From Paenibacillus glycinis (GTDB lineage Bacteria; Bacillota; Bacilli; Paenibacillales; Paenibacillaceae), in NCBI RefSeq assembly GCF_009909185.1, contig NZ_JAAAMV010000022.1, positions 52,631 through 116,630 of the forward strand: a DNA stretch of 64,000 nt, in the 5' to 3' direction. Positions 35,882 through 44,482 of this stretch are shown here, piece by piece. Made by a program: the position numbers and the translations under genes. Position 1 is the first letter of the stretch. The number at the start of each line of letters is the position of its first letter. The notes beneath the pieces were generated by a model. It saw only the letters and a program-made list of their open reading frames with translations. It had not been told where the DNA came from and did not search any database.

Positions 35882-36955
35882 ATGAACCAGGAAACGATGG
35901 AGCTGTTCCGGACCTTGACGGACTATCAAGCGGCGTCCGGTTTCGAACGGGAGCTGCGCGGTTTTGTCCGCGGCGAGATGGGAAAATACACGAACGAGAT
36001 CGTGCAGGATCGATTGGGAAGCATCTTCGGCGTGCTTCGCGGCGACGAGGGAGGCCCTATCATCATGGCGGCCGGCCACTTGGACGAGGTCGGCTTTCTG
36101 ATCACCGGCATTACCGAGAGCGGCATGCTGAAATTCCAAACGCTCGGCGGCTGGTTCAGCCAGGTTCTGCCGGCGCAGCGGATTCAAGTCATGACGGATC
36201 ACGGGCCGTTGGTCGGCATCATCGGTACGACGCCGGTCCACCTGCTCGACGAAGCGGCGCGCGGCAAGCCGCTGGACGTGAAAGGCATGTACATCGACAT
36301 CGGCGCCGACAGCAGAGAGCATGCGCAGGAGATCGGCGTCCGCATCGGCCAGCAGGCGGTCCCTTACTGTCCCTTCACCCCGCTCGCGAACCCGAAGAAA
36401 ATCATGGCCAAAGCCTGGGACAACCGCTACGGCGTCGGTCTTGCCATCGAGCTGCTGAAGGAGCTGCAGGGCAAGAAGCTGCCGAACGTGCTTTACTCCG
36501 GCGCGACGGTCCAAGAGGAGCTTGGCCTGCGCGGCGCGCGGACGTCCTCGAACATGATCAAGCCCGATCTGTTCTTCGCGATGGACGCCAGCGCCGCCAA
36601 CGATATGAACGGCGATAAATCCGCCTTCGGCCAGCTCGGCCAAGGCACGCTGCTTCGCATCTACGATCCTTCGATGCTGACGCACCGGGGGATGGTGGAG
36701 TATGTCTTGGATATGGCGCAGACGCATCGCATTCCGTACCAATATTTCATCTCGCAAGGCGGCACGGACGCCGGAGCCGTCCATACGCAGGGCAGCGGCA
36801 TCCCGTCGGCGGTCGTCGGCGTGTGCGCGCGGTATATTCATACTTCCGCTTCCGTGCTGCATACCGACGATTACGACGCCGCCAAGGAACTGCTCGTGAA
36901 GCTCGTGGAGCACTGCGATCGCTCGACGTACCGAACGATTCTCGACCGTTCCTAG
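35882..36955 (+). CDS. M42-family metallo-aminopeptidase
   Basis: Cytosolic, dodecamer-forming zinc or cobalt aminopeptidase, 357 residues. The conserved pattern is complete: [10 protein letters not shown] (metal His and Asp), [10 protein letters not shown] (bridging Asp), [10 protein letters not shown] (catalytic Glu pair), MDAS and the late RYIHTSAS with the last metal His. ATG at 35882 has GAGGA eight bases upstream. Monocistronic between two terminators. It lies beside the wall-salvage locus, so a role in degrading muropeptide stems is possible but unproven. Confidence 0.93.
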   Translation: MNQETMELFRTLTDYQAASGFERELRGFVRGEMGKYTNEIVQDRLGSIFGVLRGDEGGPIIMAAGHLDEVGFLITGITESGMLKFQTLGGWFSQVLPAQRIQVMTDHGPLVGIIGTTPVHLLDEAARGKPLDVKGMYIDIGADSREHAQEIGVRIGQQAVPYCPFTPLANPKKIMAKAWDNRYGVGLAIELLKELQGKKLPNVLYSGATVQEELGLRGARTSSNMIKPDLFFAMDASAANDMNGDKSAFGQLGQGTLLRIYDPSMLTHRGMVEYVLDMAQTHRIPYQYFISQGGTDAGAVHTQGSGIPSAVVGVCARYIHTSASVLHTDDYDAAKELLVKLVEHCDRSTYRTILDRS

Positions 36956-36974
36956 CGCCAATGCGCCCGAACGC

Positions 36975-37003
36975 AAAAAACACGCCGTCCGGCGTGTTTT
37001 TTT
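36975..37003 (+). terminator. Terminator of the M42 peptidase gene
   Basis: AACACGCCG-TC-CGGCGTGTT stem with an A-run before and a T-run after, 20 bases beyond the stop. Confidence 0.92.
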
Positions 37004-37115
37004 GCTGCGTCTTTGCCGATCCACTTTTTTCATGGGACCTGGCCGAAACATTAATTCGTATCCCTTCGTCCATAAAGTGAAAGCATAAGGCTATACAAGG
37101 AAGGGTGCATGCAAA

Positions 37116-37667
37116 ATGAGAGTCCCCATCGTCCGTTTCGATTCGCCCCGTTCACGCTCGCGGCTCTTCGCGGCCGTTCTCATATCGATGGCGCTGCTGC
37201 TGAACGTCGGCTGCGCCGCCTCAACCAACGACGACGCAGGCAACGCCGGACCTGCGGTCAGCACGGGCGCGCTCGTCTCCACCAAGATCGCGGACGGGCA
37301 AAATCCGTTCGCGGCGGCGGGCATCGACGATCCGCAAGCGTTCCTGAACGCCTTCAACGCGGTCAAGGCCGCGATCGCGAAAGGCGACAAGGCGGAGGTC
37401 GCGAACTATATTCTCTATCCGCTGCGGGTGAACGAGGCCATCGGCAAGCACGCGATGATCCAGACGCGGCATGAATTCGTCGACCAATACGACGCCATCA
37501 TGACCAAAGCGGTCAAAGACGCCATCGCGAACCAAAACGCCGATCATCTGTTCGTCAACTATCAAGGCGTCATGGTAGGCAACGGCGAGATTTGGTTCGG
37601 CGGCAGCGCGGACACGCCGCAGGTGATCGGCATGATCGCCGTCAATCACAATACCGGGCAACCGTAA
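37116..37667 (+). CDS. Putative lipoprotein of unknown function
   Basis: 183 residues. A basic N-terminus (two Arg clusters), a hydrophobic core and the lipobox LLNVGC indicate lipid anchoring. The mature domain of about 130 residues is helix-rich near the N-side (AFLNAFNAVKAAIAKGD) and ends in a strand-rich part (GVMVGNGEIWFGG), a layout like NTF2- or SnoaL-like lipoproteins. ATG at 37116. Its stop lies only five bases from the stop of the convergent gluconokinase gene, with no terminator between them. Confidence 0.82.
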   Translation: MRVPIVRFDSPRSRSRLFAAVLISMALLLNVGCAASTNDDAGNAGPAVSTGALVSTKIADGQNPFAAAGIDDPQAFLNAFNAVKAAIAKGDKAEVANYILYPLRVNEAIGKHAMIQTRHEFVDQYDAIMTKAVKDAIANQNADHLFVNYQGVMVGNGEIWFGGSADTPQVIGMIAVNHNTGQP

Positions 37668-37672
37668 TACGA

Positions 37673-39217
37673 TCAGTAGAACAAGCTGCGCTGGAATTCC
37701 GCGATGTTCGCGTACTCGTCCTCCAGCTTGTCGGCAATCCGCAAGTAGATCGGCAGCAGCCTTTGGTACAGGGCTGCTGTTTTTGCGTCCGGCCGGTGCG
37801 CGTGCGTGGAGCCGACCATCCGCGAGACGGCGGATAAGGAATCGATTCGCCCGATCGCCATGAGGCCCAGCACGACCGCGCCCAGACACGAGCTCTCGAA
37901 GCTCTCGGGGATGACGACCTCCTGGTTGAAGATATCGGCCATCATCTGGCGCCATAGAGGCGAACGCGCGAACCCGCCGGTGGCGTGGATCCGCTTCGGC
38001 TTGCCGGTCGATTCCTCGAGCGCCTGCAGCACCGCGTACAAATTGAAATTGACGCCTTCGAGCACCGCGCGCATCATATGCGGCTTTCCATGGTGGAGCG
38101 TCAGCCCGAAGAACGAGCCGCGGGCGTCGGCATTCCAGAGCGGCGCCCGCTCCCCCGTCAGATACGGGTGGAAGAGCAGCCCGTCCGAGCCGGGACGCAC
38201 CCGTTCCATGATCTGCGTCAGCAGATCGTACGGGTCTTTGCCGAGCAGCTTCGCCGTCTCGATCTCCGAGCCGCCGAGCTCGTCCTTCAACCAGCGGAAG
38301 ATGACGCCGCCGTTATTGACCGCCCCGCCGATGACCCACTTGTCCTCCGTCAGCGCGTAGCAGAAATACCGCCCCTTCGGATCCGTGACCGGCCTGTCCA
38401 CCACCGTGCGGATGGCGCCGCTCGTGCCGATCGTCGCCGCCACGACGCCGGGCTCGATCGCGTCCACGCCGAGATTGGACAACACGCCGTCGCTTGCGCC
38501 CACGACGAACGGCGTGTCCGGCCGCAATCCCATCGCCTCCGCATAGTGCGGCTTCATGCCGCGCATCACGTGCGTCGTCGGCACGAGCCGAGACAGCCGA
38601 TCCGGCGCGATGCCCGCGATCTCGAGCGCTTCCGCGTCCCAGTCCAGCTTCTCCAGATTCAACATGCCCGTCGCGGAGGCGATGGAGTGATCGATTACGT
38701 ACTCGCCGTATAGCTTGGCGAAAACGTACTCCTTGATCGAGACGAATTTGCGCGTCTGATTGAAGACCTCCGGTACGTCGTTTCGCAGCCATAACAATTT
38801 GGTAATCGGCGACATCGGGTGGATCGGCGTGCCCGTCCGCCTGTAGATCGCCTGCCCGTTCATCTCGTTCTTCAGGCGGCCGGTCCATGCCGCGCTGCGG
38901 TTGTCCGCCCAGGTCAGGCAGTTCATCAAAGGCTTTCCCGCCGCGTCGACCGGGATGACGCTGTGCATGGCCGAGCTGAACGAAACGAGCAGCACCTTCT
39001 CCGGCTCGATGCCCGCCATGACCTGCATGATGGTCGAGACGACCGCCGCGAAAATCTGTTCGGGGTCCTGTTCCGCCACGGCCGGCGTCGGCGTATGCAA
39101 AGGGTATTCCCCGTGAGCCGAGGCGACGACGTCTCCGTTTTCCCGGAACAGCACCGATTTGGTGCTTGTCGTTCCGATATCGACGCCGATCATATACGTA
39201 TCCTGCTGACGATCCAT
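37673..39217 (-). CDS. gntK: Gluconokinase, FGGY family
   Basis: ATP-dependent phosphorylation of D-gluconate to 6-phosphogluconate, entry to the pentose phosphate pathway. 514 residues, the usual size. N-terminal phosphate motif GVDIGTTSTKSVLF, the sugar-site segment LTWADNRSAAWT, and the C-terminal FGGY signature region (ATGGFARSPLWRQMMADIFN) agree with Bacillales GntK. No gluconate permease or GntR regulator is adjacent. The start of the AlkD-like gene stop lies 24 bases upstream, so the two may be cotranscribed in the order AlkD-like then... the other way: AlkD-like stops downstream of nothing else here, and gntK is transcribed towards lower coordinates from 39217. Confidence 0.9.
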   Translation of the reverse strand: MDRQQDTYMIGVDIGTTSTKSVLFRENGDVVASAHGEYPLHTPTPAVAEQDPEQIFAAVVSTIMQVMAGIEPEKVLLVSFSSAMHSVIPVDAAGKPLMNCLTWADNRSAAWTGRLKNEMNGQAIYRRTGTPIHPMSPITKLLWLRNDVPEVFNQTRKFVSIKEYVFAKLYGEYVIDHSIASATGMLNLEKLDWDAEALEIAGIAPDRLSRLVPTTHVMRGMKPHYAEAMGLRPDTPFVVGASDGVLSNLGVDAIEPGVVAATIGTSGAIRTVVDRPVTDPKGRYFCYALTEDKWVIGGAVNNGGVIFRWLKDELGGSEIETAKLLGKDPYDLLTQIMERVRPGSDGLLFHPYLTGERAPLWNADARGSFFGLTLHHGKPHMMRAVLEGVNFNLYAVLQALEESTGKPKRIHATGGFARSPLWRQMMADIFNQEVVIPESFESSCLGAVVLGLMAIGRIDSLSAVSRMVGSTHAHRPDAKTAALYQRLLPIYLRIADKLEDEYANIAEFQRSLFY

Positions 39218-39241
39218 AGTCTGTACGTACCTTCTTTCCGA

Positions 39242-39949
39242 TTAGCAAATGCAAGTTTTGCGTTTCTGTCCGATTCTGTCCATCGTTTCCAGCTTGGCGA
39301 TATCGTCCGCGGCGACCGGCACCTTGCAGGCCGTATTGCCGACGTCGACGCGAACCTTGCCGATCGTTTCGGCGACGGCCTTGGCTTCCGCGTGCAGCGG
39401 CTTCACGTAACCGCCTGCCGCGATCACGAACGCGTTCATCGCGTAGCGGACCCGGTTGCGTTCGGAATGGATGCTTTCGCCCGCCAGCCGCAGCAGTCCG
39501 CGCAGTTCATCGAGATCCAGCTCGCCGTCCGGCGTAATCGACGCCAGGTTGGCATACGTGCTCCAGCCGCAGCAGGCGACCAGCTCGAGCGGCGAGGCGA
39601 TCCATTCCATGGCGAGCGCGCGACCGTGAGGACTTTCCGCGGCCAAGCCGGGCACCGTCGTTTCCGCAAGCAGGTACCAATTCGCACGGAGCGCCCAGTC
39701 CCGCAGACGTTCCATCGTCAACGCGCCGGGATCGACCGACAGGCCGGCCAGGTACATCGCGTCGCTGTTGCCGGATTCGTACAGCGCATAGGCCAGCGCC
39801 TGATCCTTCTTCACGGCTTTGACCAGCTTCTTCAGATCGCCGATCTTCACGCCGAAGAGCGGCTCCTGCGCGCCGTGATTGAGGAACGTCTTCTTCGTCT
39901 GCTCCGAGCCCATGGAGGCCAGTTGACGCATCGTTTCTTCGTAGGTCAT
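39242..39949 (-). CDS. AlkD-like DNA alkylation repair protein
   Basis: HEAT-repeat protein of 235 residues related to AlkD/YhaZ-type 3-methyladenine DNA glycosylases. ATG at 39949; GAAAGGCGG lies upstream. The helical-repeat pattern and the segments EPLFGVKIGDLKKLVKAV and LRDWALRANWYLLAET fit the family, and the C-terminal stretch GNTACKVPVAADDIAKLE is typical of this branch. It ends 24 bases before gluconokinase and is transcribed in the same direction, so cotranscription is possible. Confidence 0.85.
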   Translation of the reverse strand: MTYEETMRQLASMGSEQTKKTFLNHGAQEPLFGVKIGDLKKLVKAVKKDQALAYALYESGNSDAMYLAGLSVDPGALTMERLRDWALRANWYLLAETTVPGLAAESPHGRALAMEWIASPLELVACCGWSTYANLASITPDGELDLDELRGLLRLAGESIHSERNRVRYAMNAFVIAAGGYVKPLHAEAKAVAETIGKVRVDVGNTACKVPVAADDIAKLETMDRIGQKRKTCIC

Positions 39950-39982
39950 CGCTTGGCTTCACCGCCTTTCGGGCAGACGGAA

Positions 39983-40023
39983 TGAACGACTGCGCGAAAA
40001 CGGCCGTAACGCGCAGTCGTTCA
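39983..40023. repeat. Perfect 14-bp inverted repeat upstream of the AlkD-like gene
   Basis: TGAACGACTGCGCG (39983-39996) and CGCGCAGTCGTTCA (40010-40023) are exact complements, loop of 13, with no T-run. It lies between the AlkD-like ATG and a possible extended -10 element (TGCTATAGT on the minus strand, near 40046-40054), so it would form a hairpin in the 5' leader or act as an operator. Confidence 0.7.
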
Positions 40024-40225
40024 TCCCCGCATGCGTTATGCTCTTACTATAGCATGTTTGGCGGCCAACCTCACTTCGGGCACGCGCATTCGCGGTCCCG
40101 GCACTGGTGCACGGTCGCGGAAATAAGCCGCAAAACCGATCTGCCGAGCGACTTCGGCACCCCGTGCCGGACGCGGCGCTCGCAGTCGATGGCCGTCCCG
40201 AGCAAGCGCGGCGCATCGCTCGAAT

Positions 40226-40717
40226 TCAGCTGCCGTCCCACTCGGGAAGCGTGAGCGAGGCTACCGTATTGACGTTTTTGAGCAGCCACGTCCGATTGCT
40301 TCCGCTTTCGAGCTGCCGGGAGAACTGCTCGGCTAGCGCGATGTTTTGGTCGCGGCGCGCAGCGTCTCCATATACGGCATACGCCCGTGCCAACGCTTCG
40401 TATGCAAAGCCGGTGTCAAACGACCCAAGCTGATTGTCCACGCATAGCGCCAGCGATTTTTCGGCGTGAACCAATGCCGGCTCGGCTCTGCCTACGAGCG
40501 AATAGACCCGGGAAATCAGCCATTCGCCTCTCGCAGCATGCAGCGGCGTTCCTGCCATGCCCCAATGGTAACGAGACGCATGGGCCGCGTTCACCATCGT
40601 ATCGTCATCGTATGCGCTGCGATTCTTTTTCTCGATCAAATCCCATGTCGCGTTAAACGTCTCCGCAGCCAACTTCTTATGCACGTCGAGCTCCGCGCTT
40701 GTTTTCTTCTCCGTCAT
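40226..40717 (-). CDS. Conserved hypothetical protein, TPR-like
   Basis: 163 residues, cytosolic. ATG at 40717 (MTEKKTSAEL) is chosen for GGGAGG six bases upstream. The sequence is helical throughout; RGEWLISRVYSLVGRAEPAL and GFAYEALARAYAVYGDAARR are spaced like two tetratricopeptide helices. A conserved HWGMAGTPLH segment lies before them. Function unknown; small TPR proteins of this kind are common in Bacillales without assigned partners. Confidence 0.82.
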   Translation of the reverse strand: MTEKKTSAELDVHKKLAAETFNATWDLIEKKNRSAYDDDTMVNAAHASRYHWGMAGTPLHAARGEWLISRVYSLVGRAEPALVHAEKSLALCVDNQLGSFDTGFAYEALARAYAVYGDAARRDQNIALAEQFSRQLESGSNRTWLLKNVNTVASLTLPEWDGS

Positions 40718-41036
40718 CTCCAGCCTCCCGGCACCAGTCATTGAAGCGCAAGACCATTTCCGAACTTGCGCAGGTAAGGAATCGCTACGAAATCAACCCG
40801 CAGCTTCAAGAACGCACGTTCCCCGATCATTGTACCACCCCATCCTGCCGGATGCCATGACGAGAGCCGTTTCTTTCGCAGCCCGGTGCCCGCCGAAGCC
40901 GGATCGTCCTTCGACCGTCGGACTTTCATGCGATAGTCCGAACACTATAATGCGAGCTCTATCCCGCAAAGGCACCCGACCGCGCGAGCCGCCTGGACTT
41001 CACGGGCAACCGCTCGCCGAGGAGAACGGAGGTACG
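40718..41036. other. Divergent intergenic region
   Basis: About 320 bases between divergent genes. Two 60-codon minus-strand ORFs here lack ribosome binding sites. I see no defensible promoter pair. Confidence 0.5.
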
Positions 41037-41240
41037 ATGACGATACGCGCATGTTTACAGCAAGCCCGGCAGTCGTGGCAGCTCGTCGCGATTCGCACGG
41101 ACGACGGGGAACAGTTGACGGGACTGGTCGAGGAGCTTACCCGTTGGACGGTTACGCTGCGCAGGATCGACGGAAGCGTCCTCGTGCCGTTCGTCGAGAT
41201 CGTGAGCGCGTCCGTTCTGCGTCAACTGGGCGATGGATAA
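41037..41240 (+). CDS. Small hypothetical protein with an Sm-like beta pattern
   Basis: 67 codons. ATG at 41037 follows ACGGAGGT at close, acceptable spacing; the longer frame to 40830 is read-through. The pattern of short strands (WQLVAIRTDDGEQLTGLVEEL, WTVTLRRIDGSV, VPFVEIVSASVL) resembles a YolD- or Sm-type barrel in which a loop of about ten residues separates strands. No known family can be claimed. Convergent with the MFS gene. Confidence 0.65.
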   Translation: MTIRACLQQARQSWQLVAIRTDDGEQLTGLVEELTRWTVTLRRIDGSVLVPFVEIVSASVLRQLGDG

Positions 41241-41354
41241 TAGGCAGCCATGAACGCCGTGCCGGATTGCATGCGCGAGAAACGGCATGTCTGATTGGCA
41301 CAAGCCAAGCTTTATGCGGCAATGCCTCCGCGCTCGCGACGTATGCAACCGCAT

Positions 41355-41391
41355 AAAAGACCGCCAAGCGCGTTGGCGCCCGAACGGTCTT
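41355..41391 (-). terminator. Probable terminator of the MFS transporter gene
   Basis: AAGACCG/CGGTCTT stem with an inner CCAAGCGCGTTGG hairpin; on the minus strand it runs into TTTTAT, about 30 bases past the stop. Confidence 0.65.
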
Positions 41392-41423
41392 CCTAACTTC
41401 CGCTCTATTCGATTGCAATCCGC

Positions 41424-42725
41424 TTAATGCTTTCCTTCCGTCAGCGCCTGAACGTCATTGCGTCCCGCTTTGAGCACGAACGGTCCGACCGTTGCCGTCA
41501 GCACGAGCAGGCCGATCCCGATGAACAGCGAGACGCCGTAGCTCTGCAGCCAGTACGCGCCGTCTTCGATCTGCTTGTATATCCAGCCGCCGAGCAGCGG
41601 ACCGATAAAGCCCGTCGCGCCGGTCAGCGCCGAGAATACCGCGACGTACATCGGACGATCGGACTTCGGCGTATCCCCGATGATGAAATTGAAGATCAAC
41701 AGGTTATAGCCGCCGAGCCCGACGCCCAGCGTTATGTTCACGATCATCAGCACCAGGATGACCGGCAAGATCTCGATGCCCGCCCACAGCACGCAGGAGA
41801 CCGCGATGATCGGCAGCGTCCACAGCAGCAGCGTCCGCGTCGCGTGCCGGGCGTTCATGTTGCCCCAATAATAATAGCTGAACATCGTGACGATCATCTG
41901 AACCGTCGTGATGACCGTGATCCACCACTTGCTGAGATGCAGCGTTTCCAGCATGACGTAAGAAAATAACGGAACGGCGATATTTTGCAGCAAAATGAAT
42001 ACCGCGATGAAGCTCGTCGCTTTCATATAGCCGCTATCCCGCAGCGGCTTCCCAAAGAGCGCGGCGGAGCTCGAAGCGGCGGAGCGTTCGAACGGCAGAT
42101 CCGGATACCGCCACAGCTCGGCGGCGTTCCACACGGTGCAAAGCGCGCTTACGGCGTAGAGGATGACGAATCCCGTCCGGTTGTCCAGCTGCTCGAGAAT
42201 TTGGCCGCCGATCAGCAGCGAGATGCTCGCCACGGCCCAGTGAATCGTGTTGCGGATGCCGAAGTACCGGCCCCGAACCTGCGCGGGCACTATGTCCGCG
42301 ATCATGGAGGTCCAGAACACCGCGCTGGTCGAAGCGCAGATGAAGGACAGGAGGAACATGCCGATGAACACGTCGACTTGCAGCGATTTCGTCACGAGAA
42401 ACGGAATCAGGCCCGTCGCCACCCAGAGCATCCGGTGCGTCACGGCAAACCAGAAGAGCAGCAGCCGCCTGTTGGTGAAGCGCTGGATGTAGAACGCCGC
42501 GACCAGCTGGACCATATTGGCCAGCGCCGGAATCGCGACGACAAGGCCGACGTCCGAGGCCGTTCCGCCCAGATAAACGACGTAAATGGTAAGGATCGGG
42601 CCGCCCAGCAGGTTGCCGATCACGTTGGCCGGGATGCCTTCCATGATGGAAGTCAGCAGCCCCTTCCGCTGATCGGACAGTTTCTTGCGACGAAATACCG
42701 AAATGACGTGGCTCCAAAATGACAT
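41424..42725 (-). CDS. MFS transporter
   Basis: Polytopic membrane protein of 433 residues with 12 predicted helices. The loop between helices 2 and 3 (FYIQRFTNRRLLLFW) and the DIVPAQVRGRYFGIRNTI segment in the middle are MFS-like. It belongs to the branch of MFS proteins found next to sugar or peptide genes in Paenibacillus, with no substrate assigned. ATG at 42725 with a CAGGGTC region; a better ribosome binding site is not obvious. It lies 43 bases after the aminopeptidase gene and may be cotranscribed with it. Confidence 0.9.
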   Translation of the reverse strand: MSFWSHVISVFRRKKLSDQRKGLLTSIMEGIPANVIGNLLGGPILTIYVVYLGGTASDVGLVVAIPALANMVQLVAAFYIQRFTNRRLLLFWFAVTHRMLWVATGLIPFLVTKSLQVDVFIGMFLLSFICASTSAVFWTSMIADIVPAQVRGRYFGIRNTIHWAVASISLLIGGQILEQLDNRTGFVILYAVSALCTVWNAAELWRYPDLPFERSAASSSAALFGKPLRDSGYMKATSFIAVFILLQNIAVPLFSYVMLETLHLSKWWITVITTVQMIVTMFSYYYWGNMNARHATRTLLLWTLPIIAVSCVLWAGIEILPVILVLMIVNITLGVGLGGYNLLIFNFIIGDTPKSDRPMYVAVFSALTGATGFIGPLLGGWIYKQIEDGAYWLQSYGVSLFIGIGLLVLTATVGPFVLKAGRNDVQALTEGKH

Positions 42726-42768
42726 GACCCTGCTCCAGCTCCCCGTTATAATTCCCTAGTTGTTCCGT

Positions 42769-44331
42769 TCAGGTCCCATCATCGGCCAGCAGCTCGCCGA
42801 GCGTGCGTACCATGACGCCCGTTCCGCCTTTCGCTTCCCAGGAACGGTCCCGCTCCAGCCAAGCGGTTCCCGCGATATCCAGATGCACCCACGGCCTCTC
42901 CTCCGCGAATGCCCCGATGAACAGTCCCCCGATGCTCGCCGCGCCGTAGCGGCTGGCGCCGTTCTTCATGTCGGCCGCATCGCTGTCCAGCTGCCTGCGG
43001 AATTCCGGGTATGGCGGAAGCGGCCATATCCGCTCGCCGGCCCGCTTGGAGGCGTCGATCACCTGCTGCTGGAACGCTTCGTCGTTCGTCACGGAGCCCG
43101 TCGCGACGTTGCCGAGCAGGACGAGCACGGCTCCCGTCAACGTCGCAACGTCGATGAGCTTCGTCGCGCCGCCGCGGATCGCCGTCGTGAGCCCGTCCGC
43201 CAGCACGAGCCGGCCTTCCGCGTCCGTGTTGACGATTTCGACCGTCGTGCCGTTCATCATCGTCAGCACGTCGCCCGGCTTGAACGCCCGGTCGGACGGC
43301 ATGTTCTCCGCCGTCGGGATCACGAACACCGCGTTGCGCTTCGGCTTCAGCTCGCCGAAGAGGCGAACGAGGCCGAGCACGGCAGCGGCGCCCCCCATGT
43401 CGGAGATCATCTCCTCCATGCCGGGTCCCTTCTTCAGCGATATGCCGCCGGTGTCGAACGTGATCCCTTTGCCGACGATGCCCCATTTCTCCGGATCGCC
43501 CGGGTTTCCTTCATATTGGATGACGATCATCCGGGGCGGATGGATGCTGCCTTTGCCGACGCCGACCAGCCCGCCCATCCCTTGAGCTTCCGCGGCGGCT
43601 TCGTCGATGATCTCGCAATCGAATCCGTAGGACGCCGCCAGCCGGGCGGCTTCCTCGGCCAGCTTGGACGGGATGAGCGCATTGCCCGGCAGGTTCGTCA
43701 GATCCCGGGCGTAGATCACGGACTCCGCGAAAATCCGCCCGCGCCGAATGCCGGCTTCCCATTGCTCCGCAACGGCGGCCGCCGCATCCGGATCGGCAGT
43801 CGGCGGCACGGACGGTTCGAAAGCGATGTCCGTGATGAGCGACTTCCGTCTCGTATCCACTTTCTTGGCCGTCGCGCGCGTGTATAAACCTAGCCAATAC
43901 CCTTCGACGAGCGCTTGCGCCGCCTGGCTTGCCGGCAAGCCCGTCGTTCCCGCCGACAACCAGGCGGGCAGCAGCTGCTTGACCGTCACCGCTTTCAACC
44001 GCTTGGCCGCTTTGGCCGCCGCAGCGGCCGCATCGCGCAGGCCGTCCGCCGTCAAGCCGCCCTGCGGGGCCACGCCGACATAGACGACATGCGCCGACGG
44101 GTACAGTCCGAGCGTCGGCAGCACGAGCGTCTCCTTCGGCTCGGCCTTGAACAGCTCCTTGGCGGCATGCTGCCTCATCGCCTCGTCGAGCGAGGGATGA
44201 ATCCATCGCGCGCTCTGCCCGGCTCCGGCGTCATCGCCGGCTTGAAGGTCTTGCTTGGTTACGAGGGCGACGACGATATCGACGTCGGCCGTTCCGTTTT
44301 CGCCGGGACCATATGTAAATTGAATGCTCAT
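42769..44331 (-). CDS. pepA: Leucyl aminopeptidase, M17 family
   Basis: Cytosolic hexameric di-zinc aminopeptidase, 520 residues. ATG at 44331 (MSIQFTYG) is preferred; GGAGG lies 12 bases before it, and the alternatives at 44343 (ATG, directly abutting GGAGG) and 44358 (TTG) are worse. The M17 signature is NTDAEGRLVLADGL, and metal-ligand regions GKGITFDTGGISLK and DMGGAAAVLG are intact. Role: peptide turnover. Possibly in one transcript with the MFS gene downstream. Confidence 0.95.
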   Translation of the reverse strand: MSIQFTYGPGENGTADVDIVVALVTKQDLQAGDDAGAGQSARWIHPSLDEAMRQHAAKELFKAEPKETLVLPTLGLYPSAHVVYVGVAPQGGLTADGLRDAAAAAAKAAKRLKAVTVKQLLPAWLSAGTTGLPASQAAQALVEGYWLGLYTRATAKKVDTRRKSLITDIAFEPSVPPTADPDAAAAVAEQWEAGIRRGRIFAESVIYARDLTNLPGNALIPSKLAEEAARLAASYGFDCEIIDEAAAEAQGMGGLVGVGKGSIHPPRMIVIQYEGNPGDPEKWGIVGKGITFDTGGISLKKGPGMEEMISDMGGAAAVLGLVRLFGELKPKRNAVFVIPTAENMPSDRAFKPGDVLTMMNGTTVEIVNTDAEGRLVLADGLTTAIRGGATKLIDVATLTGAVLVLLGNVATGSVTNDEAFQQQVIDASKRAGERIWPLPPYPEFRRQLDSDAADMKNGASRYGAASIGGLFIGAFAEERPWVHLDIAGTAWLERDRSWEAKGGTGVMVRTLGELLADDGT

Positions 44332-44420
44332 TCGTATGAACATCCTCCATTCTCTCAAACGTTAATGGCGATCGTATGCCGCGAACCCGGCGGCGTTCCC
44401 GCCCGGCTCGGAACCACGCA

Positions 44421-44446
44421 AAAAAACCGGGTTTTTCCCCGGTTTT
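44421..44446 (-). terminator. Terminator of the RsbU_N-type histidine kinase gene
   Basis: AAAACCGGG/CCCGGTTTT stem followed by a seven-base T-run on the minus strand, 36 bases after the kinase stop. Confidence 0.88.
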
Positions 44447-44482
44447 CCGTGCCTATCCGGGTTATAACCCGATTCTAATCGT

